DNA of 64,000 bases from Paraconiothyrium sp. Pb-2020 (taxonomy: Eukaryota > Ascomycota > Dothideomycetes > Pleosporales > Didymosphaeriaceae). The position numbers and the translations under genes were made by a program. The stretch spans positions 2,356,001 through 2,420,000 of the forward strand of contig JAJUBI010000003.1 in NCBI GenBank assembly GCA_022419385.1. Direction: 5' to 3'. Positions 47,401-58,200 of the stretch are shown piece by piece (the first letter of the stretch is position 1; every line of letters starts with the position of its first letter). A model generated the notes under the pieces. It had not been told where the DNA came from. It did no database searches and saw only the letters and a program-made list of their open reading frames with translations.

Positions 47401-48666
47401 CTTCAATCTCTCCATGAACTTCCTTCTGTACGCCGAAAATTTCAGATCGATGATCAGCTCGGACGTCGTACTAAGGCACTCTACCATCTCAAGGATCTAG
47501 AAGCTCACGGCGAAGTCCAAGACTACGTACAGAAGCACAACCTCTACCCCGTAGCACTGAACATGTACCAGTACGAACCCGCTCATTATAATGATATCAT
47601 GCGTCTCTACGCAGACCACCTCTCCACCACCAACAAGAACAAAGAAGCCGCCATCGCTTACGAATATCTCTCCGATCACGTTTCGGCCTTTCCTTGCTAC
47701 CTTTCCGCCAACCTCTGGCGCGAAGCCCTCTCCTCCGCTATGCTCGCTGGCGTGTCACCCGCCGAACTCAAACAGCTTGCCACTGACCTAGTGGAAGGCC
47801 TCACCGAGTCCAAGGAATATTTTTCAGCCAGTACTATTTCAATAGACTACCTTTCCGATCTCCAAGGCGCAGCCCGCCTCCTCTGCCGCGGCGCCTACTT
47901 CGCCGAAGCTATCCGAATAGTGACCCTACGAAGCCAACCCGCCCTAATCGCTGAGGTCATCGATCCTGGACTCATCGAGCGCTCCGCGGACATGACTGAG
48001 TTTCTGGCAGAGATGAAATCCCAACTTCTCGCACAAGTCCCGCGCCTCCAGGACTTACGCACCAAGAAAGCTGAGGACCCGCTCGCCTTCTACGATGGCA
48101 TCGAAGACGCCAACATTCCCGATAACGTATCGCTTGCGCCGACGAACACAACATCGGGAGGCACGTTCATGACGAGGTACACGAACCGGACCGGCACAGT
48201 GAATACGCAGACTACGCGCAGGACATCGAAGAACAAGCGGAGGGAGGAGCGGAAGAGGGCGAGGGGCAAGAAGGGAACTGTATATGAAGAGGAGTATCTT
48301 GTTAATTCCATTGAGCGCCTCATCCAAAGGATCAATGAGATGCAGGACGAAATTCGAAGATTGGTGGAGGGGTTGGTAAGAAGGGGAATGAGGGAGAGGG
48401 CCGTGGCTGTGGAGACGGCCGCGATGGACGTTGTGGAGAGGTGTAGAGAGGCGGTTAAGGAGATGTATCCGCAGACTGACCGGGTAGGTGTGGTGGGTGA
48501 GGGCCCAGTGGTGAATGGTGTTGGGGTAGGTGACGGCCTGTCGAATGAAGCTGAGATCAGACCTAGTGGAGGGGACGCGACGTTTTGGGATAGTCTGGTT
48601 GAGGTGGGTAGGAAGAGGGAGGCGCCTCTTGTAATAGCCTTCGAGAGGTTAAGTATTTTAGGTTAA
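44419..48666 (+). CDS. ELP1: Elongator complex protein 1
   Basis: Exons 44419-45544, 45597-45689, 45738-46469, 46514-46859, 46909-47150, 47197-47330 and 47377-48666 encode 1320 residues. Elp1/Iki3 is the scaffold of Elongator, which modifies wobble uridines of tRNAs. The N-terminal WD40 region is recognised by AAAWSPDEELLAIVTQADTL, ITVSWRGDGAYFAVNS and GALSWRPSGNLIASTCQSPD. The second propeller (ITPLRVANVPPPMSMFQ) leads to ERCRSIERGAKLVTVMPTTY, VLQMPRGNLETIYPRALVV and ACRNQRVDMNILHDYDPERF. Helical repeats follow (KDPREYLPHLQSLHELP, NMYQYEPAHYNDIMRLYADH), then the basic tRNA-binding segment (TSKNKRREERKRARGKKG), and the end ERLSILG. The last codons (tta agt att tta) are AT-rich, and the stop abuts the RIP-mutated block. 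The Met at 44419 gives the usual MRNLRI start. Confidence 0.95.
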
Positions 48667-48832
48667 CTAGTATTACGAGCTTTTAGTAATTACCCTAAAA
48701 TTTAAATAATTACTAACTTAGTTACTACTATAGTAGTGTAATTACACACTAAGAGGTTATTAGGTAGAGATTCTATTTATATTATAGTATTAGACTTTAT
48801 TTTTACTATATTAATTTTTATTATTTCTTTCT

Positions 48833-49010
48833 TATTATAAGGGGGTTTTACGTACCTAATCTAGGCCGGCCTTACAGGTATTTAGTAATTAAGAGTAAAT
48901 AGATAATAAAGGGTATAAGAATATTCTAACTTTACTTATAAGGAGTAAGGTAATAATTATATAAAAAGACTAATAGATCTTATTATTATAATTATAAAAG
49001 ACACCTATAG
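48833..49010. repeat. LTR fragment related to the element A LTR
   Basis: Starting with tattataaggggg, this stretch matches the first ~180 bp of the element A LTRs (shared words: ggtatttagtaattaagag, gggtataagaatattctaac, aaggtaataattatata). The match fades near 49005, where an unrelated inverted-repeat arm begins. It may be the left (3') LTR of element B, which codes leftward, or a separate broken copy. Confidence 0.7.
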
Positions 49011-49021
49011 AACAATTATTA

Positions 49022-49407
49022 TAGGGCCTTCTTAATACTGTAGTAAGCCACAGCCTAGTTTAGGGTTCTAGTAAAAGATAAGTAGTATATAGAGTTATAT
49101 AAATTATGTGTAGGTAAGCGTTAATTAATTACTATAATAAAAATATATTACTAAAGACTTAAGGGTAATCTTCTAAAAAAAAACTAAATATAGTAAACTA
49201 TATTATAAATTAATAATAAGAGATTACTAGTAGTAATCTATTATTTCTATATACTACTATTTAGCCTAGGCTCTATAGGCTCTATATATAGATCTTATAG
49301 ATCTAGGCTCTATAGCTCTATTCTATAAATTTATAGATCTAATTATATAACCCTAATTATATATTTATATTATACTTAGTATCTAATCTTATTAGAATCT
49401 AGACCTA
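49022..49407. repeat. Left arm of a ~370-bp inverted repeat
   Basis: The reverse complement of this stretch aligns with 52086-52455, mostly with transition differences. For example, gggccttcttaatactgtag here pairs with acagtgttaaggaggccc near the right end, and taattagatctata occurs in the inner part. It could be a long terminal inverted repeat of a DNA transposon, or two same-family solo LTRs in opposite orientation. Confidence 0.75.
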
Positions 49408-49512
49408 AGTAAGGGTTAGAACCTTATTTATATTATAATAATACTTACTATTAGCTTACCTAAAGTAGGGTATATGTTTTAACTATACTGCTGGGTACTA
49501 AGGGAAGTTATG

Positions 49513-49580
49513 TAACTAATAGTTAATAAGTAATAGTTAACTATTAACTATATAACTAATAGTTAATAAGTAATAGTTAA
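49513..49580. repeat. 28-bp perfect direct repeat, 40-bp period, partly palindromic
   Basis: The stretches 49513-49540 and 49553-49580 are identical, and the unit contains the self-complementary motif agttaactattaact around its junction. It lies in RIP-degraded DNA; a local duplication after RIP would explain the perfect identity. Confidence 0.8.
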
Positions 49581-50781
49581 AAGCAATAGTTTTAACTATT
49601 ACCTAGGCTAAGTATATAGAAACTTAAGTATAGAGCTTCTATACTTATATTTAACCTATTTATTAATCTATTATTTAGAGTTACTTAGGCTCCCTTATTA
49701 ACTTATTATACTTTATAAGATACTTTTATATTAATAAGACTTTCTTTTTCTCTCTTAGTTATCTTACCTAAGAACTAACCTTACCCTTTTAAAACTAGCT
49801 ACCCTTTAGGAGTTTAATATTTTAAATACTTTAATATAATAATAAGAACTTCTACCTCTTCTACAGCTTTAGATACTATTACTATTACTTAATAGGTAAC
49901 TTTAAAAGAGTAAAGTATATAAACCTAACTTATACTATAGTAATTATAACTATACTAATATCTAGATTCTCTAATTAGACTTATACTTCTATAACTAGGT
50001 AAAAACTTACTAGCTAGAAGAAAGTTATCTTTGTAGCTATATATATATAAGGAGATGCCAGAGAATAGATTTAACTATATATTACTAAGTATTTTAAAAT
50101 AGACACAAAAATAAAGACAAAGAATATATTAATAATTATACTAATATAGTTAATATTATTAAAGACTATACTAATTTTAAAAGTATTTTAAGTAGATATT
50201 TAGAATTACTAATAAAGTAGATATTATAGTATATAAAATCTAAACTATTATATAGAAATAATCTATAGCTAAATATAGTAGAATTTAAGAAGTATATATA
50301 TAGCTTAACTAGAATAATAAGTTTCTAATAATTATATATAAGTAAGAACTTAAGAGATCTGTGTATAAGAAACTTCTATATAGTAGAGGAGTTATTAGAA
50401 ACCTTAATAAACTATATAATAAATTAATTAGAATTAATAGAGAATAGTTTACCCTATAATAAGAATTTTAAAGGAACCTATAAAATATTAGCTTTAGATA
50501 ATAGCTACCTATAGTCTACAGAGCGCTACTAAAGGGACTATAATACTAATTATAAAATTCTTATAGCTACTAGCTAATAGAAGGTGTTTAGTTTAATTAC
50601 TTAAGTAAAGAAAAAGAAAAGAAATTAGGTCTTTAAAAGCCTACCTAGCGCATCTTAGATAGAACCTACTAGAGAACTAAGATATATATATGTTTTATAT
50701 ATAGTAAACTAGGCTATATTACTAGAAACTATAGATCTAAGAATAAGTGTTAGGCTTATATAGTAGCGAGTAACACTCGGG

Positions 50782-50919
50782 TTATAATAAGGTTAATTTC
50801 TGTCTAAGTTCTCTCTACTCCTAATAGGCTTTCTACTTCGCCTTACTAGCGCTACGCCATGGCAGTGCACGTGAGGCACTGTCTACGTGGTTTCTACTTT
50901 TATTCTTATAATAAGGTTA
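50782..50919. repeat. GC-rich island between 14-bp direct repeats
   Basis: The 14-mer ttataataaggtta occurs at 50782-50795 and 50906-50919. The ~110 bp between are of ordinary GC content (cgccttactagcgctacgcc) and include a hairpin-like cagtgcacgtgaggcactg. The surroundings are deeply AT-rich. A short late insertion too small to trigger RIP is one explanation. Confidence 0.6.
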
Positions 50920-52085
50920 TTAGATAGTTAAATATACTATCTATCCTACAGAATAAAGAGGACAAAGAATAGACAGTTATAGATACTATTAGTAAGTTAA
51001 AGCTTAATAGATTAGAATTAGAGGATTCTTAGAATTTACAGCTATATAAGAATATAGAGGAAGACTAAAATAAGAATATTAAACTAATTTAGTAGTCTCT
51101 AACACCTTACCTATAAGTAAAAGGTAAGGAAATAACCTTTATAGACTAGCTAAATATATAGAACTATTTAGATAAACTATAAATTTAACTAAAGAATAGA
51201 AAAGTAATACTTTTATCTATAATAATTATACCTTTATTCTCTATACTACTAGAATATTATAACTAACACTAAACAGAAATTGTTATACTAGATAATAGAG
51301 AATAGGCGAACCACTAATACACTTACTAAAACTCTAATATAAACTTCTAAAATAAAGACCCTAAATACTTACTACAGTACTACCTAGACTATTAATACCT
51401 ATATTATATAAATATCTAATAGATAATATGTAAATATAATTAGTGCCTAATTTATTACTAAGCTAAGAAGTTATATAGAGGTAAGTAACTATAGTATTGG
51501 TAATAATACTACTAAGAATAGTATAACTACCTAATTAATAAATATAATAAGCATCTATAGAATAAATGTAAATAACTATATTTTTCTAATATAAATAATG
51601 CTTAAAATATAGTACTTACTATATATATAATAGCTTATATATATAAGAAGAATAGGAAACCTGTCTAAATATAGACTATATAAGTTATTATAATAATAAG
51701 TATATTTATAAGTTAGTAAGAATTCTAATATTTACGCACAATTATTAATGTGTATAAAAAATTAAAAATACTATATAATAATAAGTTTCTAAAGTAGAAA
51801 GGAACTAATAGGAAGAAAGTTATACTAGCTACTAGAAGAAGAAAAGCGCTACCTAAATATAACTAAAAGTATATAGTTAATTATAATTTTTTCTTTAGAA
51901 CTAATTATTTTTAGTACGTAATACTAGTTGCTCTTAAGCTAAAATTTAAGCTAAACTAGCTAAGGCTAAAAAGGCTTAGAAAGTAATTCTAAATACCTTA
52001 GCTATTACGGCTGCTGCGCCGTAACAGAATTACGGGAACCAACGTAATAACAGCAGTAACTAGTTAGATTATAAGAATAAGTATT

Positions 52086-52455
52086 ATAATTACGGGTCAG
52101 ATGCTAAGCACAATATAGATACGTAATTAAGGTTATGTAATTAGATCTATAGATCTGTAGAATAGAGCTATAGAGCCTAGATCTATAGAATCTATGTATA
52201 GAGCCTATAGAGCCTAGGTTAGATAGTAGTATATAGAGATAACGAATTACTACTAGTAATCTCTTATTATTAATCTATAATACAGTTTACTGCATCTAGT
52301 TTCCTTACAGAAGATTACCCTTAAGTCTTTGGCAACACATTCTTATTATAGTAATTAATTAACGCTCACCTGTATGTAACTTCTATAACCCTATACACTA
52401 CTTATCTCTTAATAGAACCCCAACTGGGCCGCAGCTTGCCACAGTGTTAAGGAGG
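52086..52455. repeat. Right arm of a ~370-bp inverted repeat
   Basis: It is the inverted partner of 49022-49407 and less mutated than that arm (gggccgcagcttgccacagt is still GC-rich). Outside both arms the word TTA abuts the TAGGGCC-type ends, which would fit a 3-bp target duplication. Alternatively the word attac borders this arm on both sides, as a 5-bp duplication of a solo LTR would. Confidence 0.7.
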
Positions 52456-52463
52456 CCCTATTA

Positions 52464-54719
52464 CATTAGCTATAGCTTAAGCTAAGATATTATAACTTTA
52501 GAAGTAGAAAGAACTTCTTAATAAGTAGGAGAATTATAGTAGTTTATTTCTTAAGGCTAAGCTAAATTAGAAAGAAGTAGAGTTAAAAGTTACTAGTTTA
52601 TAGAATAGTTCTAAGAAAAGTAAAGTAGCCTCTTAAGATACTATTTATACCTTCTCTAATAGTAATAATTTTTATAATTTACTATAAAGTAATTTAGTTC
52701 TTAGTCTAATATCTCTAGGCTTTCTTTAAGAGATTAGTCTAACTAAAAATTTTTTAACTTCTTAGAGTAGTTAAGGTTACTTTCTAGTTTTTAGGTATTA
52801 TTTTATAGGTTTCCCTTCTTATTGTATCCTAGCTATTTAACCTTATAGTAACTTTAGCTATTTACTAGTTAGTATCTATTAATACTTACTACTTTCTATT
52901 CTTCTTACTATTCTCTATATATATCTACTTTATAAACTATAAGTTCTATATCCTATAGTGCCTTTTCTAAGAGGGCTACGTAAAACACTAAATATATTTT
53001 TATACTATTTAGAAGTTATAGTTTAAATAAAACTAGAGTAATTTATTCTAGAACCTTATATAGTTTAATTTTTAGATAGTCTAGTTTATTTAATAGTTAT
53101 TTACTAGTAATATTTTTTTATAGTAGCTAGACTTTCTCTCCCTTCTTTAGTATAGACACTAGCTTATACTTAAGATTATAGTATTTCTTTATTTTTTCTT
53201 ATAGAAATATAGCATCTTACTAAAGTTAGCTATAAATTTATATAATTTTCTTAGCCTACTACTCTCTATCTATACTCTAAGACCTTATAGTTCTAAGTAC
53301 TTAGTAGACTACTAGGTTAAATCTATAGTTTATAAAGAATAGAAAAACTCTAGTAACGCTATATTATAAGCTATTATAGGCTAATTATGCTATAGAGAGT
53401 AACTCTACCTAGTTATTTTATTAGTAGTTTAGGTAATACCTAAGAAATTATTTTACTATCTAGTTTATTTATTCTGTCTACCTATCTATTTATAGATAAT
53501 AGGCTATTAATATACTATACTTAATATCTATAAAGGTAAATATAGTTTACTAGAACTTAGATATAAAGTAGATATTTTTATTTATAATAATTTTATCTAG
53601 AGCTCTATATTATGCTATTACTATAAAAGTAAAGTAAAAGGCTATATATTCTACTTTACTAACCTCTTTATATAGTAGAAAGTATGCGTACTTAGTTACT
53701 TTATTAATAATAACTATAATTTTATTATATTCTACTTTATTATCTAGGTTCTTAGATCTTAGTAGTTCCTATAATAAAGTTTATTATAACTATACCCTAT
53801 AGTTAATTAGAAACTTTTATAAGTTATAGTTATTTATATAGTGCGTGCCTATTTAGTTTATTTTAGTAGTAATTAGCGCAGTTGCGTAAGACTTCTATAA
53901 CTATCTGTTAGGCTTAAGAAAAGTAGTAATCCCTTATTAATTATTCTAATATTTATTTAATTCTCTAGTAGCTGTATGCCGGTACTTTATAGAATTATTT
54001 TATAAACTTATATTAAATCTTAGTAGGGATAAAGATTTTATTAAAGACCTTATAAATATTATCTTTATATTTTATCCCTATAAGTAGGTAGCTAGTATTT
54101 TTATTACTAATTGCTATTTCTTTCTTAATCTAGTTATGCTATGTACTAGTCTAGGTTTCTATTATTACTACTAGTTTTAGTATATTGTAGATAATAGTAC
54201 TGTCTTTATTAAACTAGAGTAAGGCTTTTAATATTTTAACTTTACCTTATAAGTTAGGTCTTCTACTTAAGGTATCTGCCTAAAGGTTTTCTATTTCTTA
54301 GGTATATATAATTTTAAAATTTATATTAATAGAGTCTGCGCCTATCTTACTTACTAGGTATAAGGGCCTTATTTATTATAAATTCTGTTAAATTCTTATA
54401 GTCTAAGAAGACTAGTGTTTAGTATTTTATACTTTAGAGGTATATTCTCTATTTCTTAAACACTTTAACTATTGCTAGTATTTCTTTATTATAGATATTA
54501 TAGTTAAGTTTAGCTTTTTATATTTTTTAGAAGTAATAACTATATAGGTGCTTCTTATCTATTTCTAGATCTTACTAAAGCAGGCATACTCCTATAGTAA
54601 AATTTAATATATCTATTTCTAGTATAGTAGAATAATAGAGATTAAAGATTTATAAAATAGGTTCTTTAGCAAATTCTTTCTTAAGTTAATCTATTACTTA
54701 TTAGCATTTATCTATCTAT
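52464..54719 (-). mobile_element. Left part of Gypsy-type element B (RNase H and downstream pol relics)
   Basis: On the minus strand, 54621-54581 reads as a degraded RNase H start, E-I-D-I-L-N-F-T-I-G, where functional Gypsy copies have ETDASDFAIG. Farther on (about 54500-54400) are YSKKL-like and KEILAIV-like relics of the same domain, followed leftward by AT-rich sequence in the place expected for integrase. Every frame is full of stops. The element is split by element A, whose left LTR starts at 54720. The left boundary given here is approximate. Confidence 0.65.
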
Positions 54720-55212
54720 TGTTACAAGGGGGATTCCACGTACCTAACCTAGAATAGCCTTATAGGTATTTAGTAATTAAGAGCAGATAGACAATAAGGG
54801 GTATAAGAATATTCTAACCTTACTATAGAAGGTAAGGTAATAATTATATAAGAAGACTAATAGATCTTTATTATAAAAGATATACTTTAATTTTAACTAT
54901 AAGAATTAACTATAAAGAATATAAAAGATACTAAAGTCTCTCTAGACTATATACTATTTTTTATTATTCTCTTCATCCCTTACTTTACTATACTCTAGAA
55001 GATTATATCCCCTTAGTAGAAGTATTTTAAGTAATTCTGCTAAGCTAGCTTACTTCTAGAATTCTACCCTCTTAGTAGGATTCTAGTTATATAACACCTT
55101 AGCTAATTAGCTCTACTAACTAGTATCTATCCTCTAATTAGTAATAAAGGTATTACTAATATTCTATATTAATTATTCCCCTTTACTAGGTTTAATCTAT
55201 TTAATTATAATA
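54720..55212 (-). repeat. Element A left LTR (3' LTR in coding sense)
   Basis: 493 bp, beginning TGTTACAAGGGGG and ending aattataata. It aligns over its whole length with 61343-61838. In the first 25 bases seven positions differ, all C/T or G/A. The TG start is kept here, while the other copy begins TA. Confidence 0.85.
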
Positions 55213-55225
55213 TATCCCCCCCTTT
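55213..55225 (-). other. Polypurine tract of element A
   Basis: On the minus strand this reads aaaggggggg followed by ata and then the LTR. A purine run directly beside the 3' LTR is the usual plus-strand primer of LTR retrotransposons, so it confirms the minus-strand orientation. Confidence 0.65.
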
Positions 55226-58200
55226 AGAGTTATTATTCTAAGACCCTAGTATTATTTTATAACCTTTAGCAGTATAGTTTCTTCTTAAAGGTAGAATTTA
55301 TTTTATTATATTCTTTTTCTTTTCCTTACTTTCCTAACTATGCCTAAGGTACTAAAATAATTCTTAACTAACTATTATTATACTTATACTAATAAGGTAT
55401 ATTTATATAGCCTAGAGATATAAATAAAGTGCAACTATTATATAAAGAAGAAAATTTCTAAGTATTTTATAAATACTATAACTAGGGAGTATACTATATA
55501 TATTATAGTTTATATGGAGTATAGCCTCTACCTTAAAATTACTTAAATAGAGAAAGAGGAGTAATTCTTTACTATATATAATACTTATATAGCTAATATA
55601 ATAAAGAACTTAGAGAAGGAGGCCTTAAAGAGTAAAGTTACTAATATTTTATTTATTCTATTACTATCTTTACCTTTAACTAACCTAAGCTAGTTATAGG
55701 CTAATACTTTTTTCTTTAATTTTTCTACTCTTTACCTAGACTTTAAAGTAACTTTCCTAGAGTATTACTCCCCTAGAATTAACCTTTTTAGATTATAGCT
55801 TAAAAGTTCTCTAGTGCCTTCTTATATTTTATAAGGTTTTCTTTTAGTTTTTAGGTATTATACTATTCTAGCTATTCTTTCTATTTAACTAAGTATTTTT
55901 ACTAACTTTAACTATTTATAGGTCTCTAATCTTTTTAACCTTATACTTATTATCTTCTAGCTTTAGCTAAGTCTTAATTAGAGTATTTAGTAGTACTAGT
56001 TCTAGAAGGTTTTTGAAAAAGGTAGTATATACTTTAGTATCTATAGGTAGAAGTAATTTATTTATAACTAGTTCTTTAGTTTCTTATATTTTAAAGAGGC
56101 CTACCTATAATAATTTAGTTTTTTACTTAGTTATTTTATCTTAAGGTTTTTCTAGAATAGAAAAACTTTATTTCTTTTCTTAAAAATTAGTCCCTCAATC
56201 CTTTACTTGTTTATATTTCTAGATACTAAGAGGGCTTTATAGGTTATCCTATTCTATAATATAAAGTATAGATTTCTTATTCTTTAAGCTTTATCTTATA
56301 CTTCTATAGAAATACTTTTCACATTCTTTAGATTCTAATAAGTAACTAGCTTATATCTGTAGTTTATATATATAGGGAGTACCCTATTATACCTAACTTA
56401 GTACTATTATACTAATTACGCTGTAAATAAGAGTTTAACCTAATTATCTTACTATTTATTAATATAGAATTATAGATACTATTCTAGTATCTAATTTATA
56501 TATTCTATCTATCTATCTATTTATAAGTAGAAGCTTATTAATAGCTTTCTATTTATACCTAACATGGCTATAAACATATTCTAATACTTAGATATAAAAG
56601 TTTATTATAGTTTATAATAAATTCTTTAGGTAGACTGTATTCTACAAATAGTGTATTATTAACTTTATAAGTAAGTTCTCTACTATTGTAAATTTTCTAT
56701 AGGCCTAAACTTTACTGCTTAGTAAGTTAATCTACTATTACTATAATAGTGTTATATATTTATCTAGTTTCTAGCTATAGCAATCTTAGAAGCTTTACTA
56801 TAAGTCTATTATTATACTTTGCTATAGCCTTTTAGCTACTAGTAGTAGTTATAAAAGTCTATAAGGCTTATATCTCTTAGGCTTATTTTTATAGTATGCT
56901 AAATAGTTGCTTATTTCTTAGTAACTAGTTATTTAAGTTTTAGAATAGTATATTTATTTATAATACAATATATTATTTCTTTAATACCTAGGTATCTCTA
57001 TTCCCTTAACTTATACAGCTTTCTAATTAAAATAGGTATATATTAGTCTTTTACTAGTATTCTTTGTTGTAATCTCTCTAGGTTTTTATTAAACCTATTC
57101 TAGAATAGATTATACTCCTCCCTCTTTCCTTAGAGAGTTATAAGTAGTTTTAAAAGTTATACACCTTAGGTTTTATATACTAGAATAAGGCTGCTTAAAC
57201 TTTAATTTTAGTTATTATATTTTAATATCCTATTTTTATACTTTTATACAGTATTATAAAAATTAGCCTTATTTTCTATTAAATCTAATCTTCTGCTTAA
57301 GGCGTCCGCCGCGCTATTAAGGGTTCTAGGTTAATAGTAAATTAAAGTTAAAGTTTAGCTAGAAATTCTATTTATTATACTTATCTTTAGTTAAGCTTCT
57401 TAGTTATTATAAAGTTAGTAAGGTTTTAATAGTCTATTTTACCTCTATTTTATAGTATACTTTATAAGTTATACTTTCTATTGCTTAAAGGTATCTACTA
57501 CTACTAGTAGTTTCTTATTATAATATTATAGTTAAGTTCTGCTCCTAAGAACTTTTAGAAATAATAAAATACTAGTCTCTATTTTATTTTTATTAGTTAT
57601 AAGAGAATTACTTCTAGTATATAGTCTAATATATCTATTTCTACTCTTATAGGCTTCCTTAGATTAAATATTTAGAGTAAAGGTACTGTAAGAAATATTT
57701 TCTTTAACCTTTTAATACCTCTAGTAGTCTTCTAATAATTAGCTATATAACCTTATTATTCTTTTTCTTTATAAGATCTATTAATAGTGCTGTTATCTTA
57801 GAATAGTTCTTAATAAATTTTTAATAGAAGTTAGTAAACTCTAGAAAGGATTAGATATTCTTTACTAACTTAGAAACTATTCTTATATAGTAGCTATCTT
57901 CTTTAAATCTATAGACACTTCTTCCTTAAGATAATAAATTCTAGGTACTCTATTTTATAATATAAAACTTATATTTATTTAGATATAGAAGTAGTTTATA
58001 CTTCTTTAGCTTCTTAAGTACCTTCTTTATATATTCTATATATTCTTCTAGCGTTCTAGTAAAATAAATAAGTATATTATTAAGGTATACTATATAAAAT
58101 ATATTTAAGTATTTATATAAGGCCTTATTAATAACTGCCTAGAATGTTGCAGGCGCGTTAGTTAAGCTAAAAGGTATAACTATATATTTATAGAGACTAA

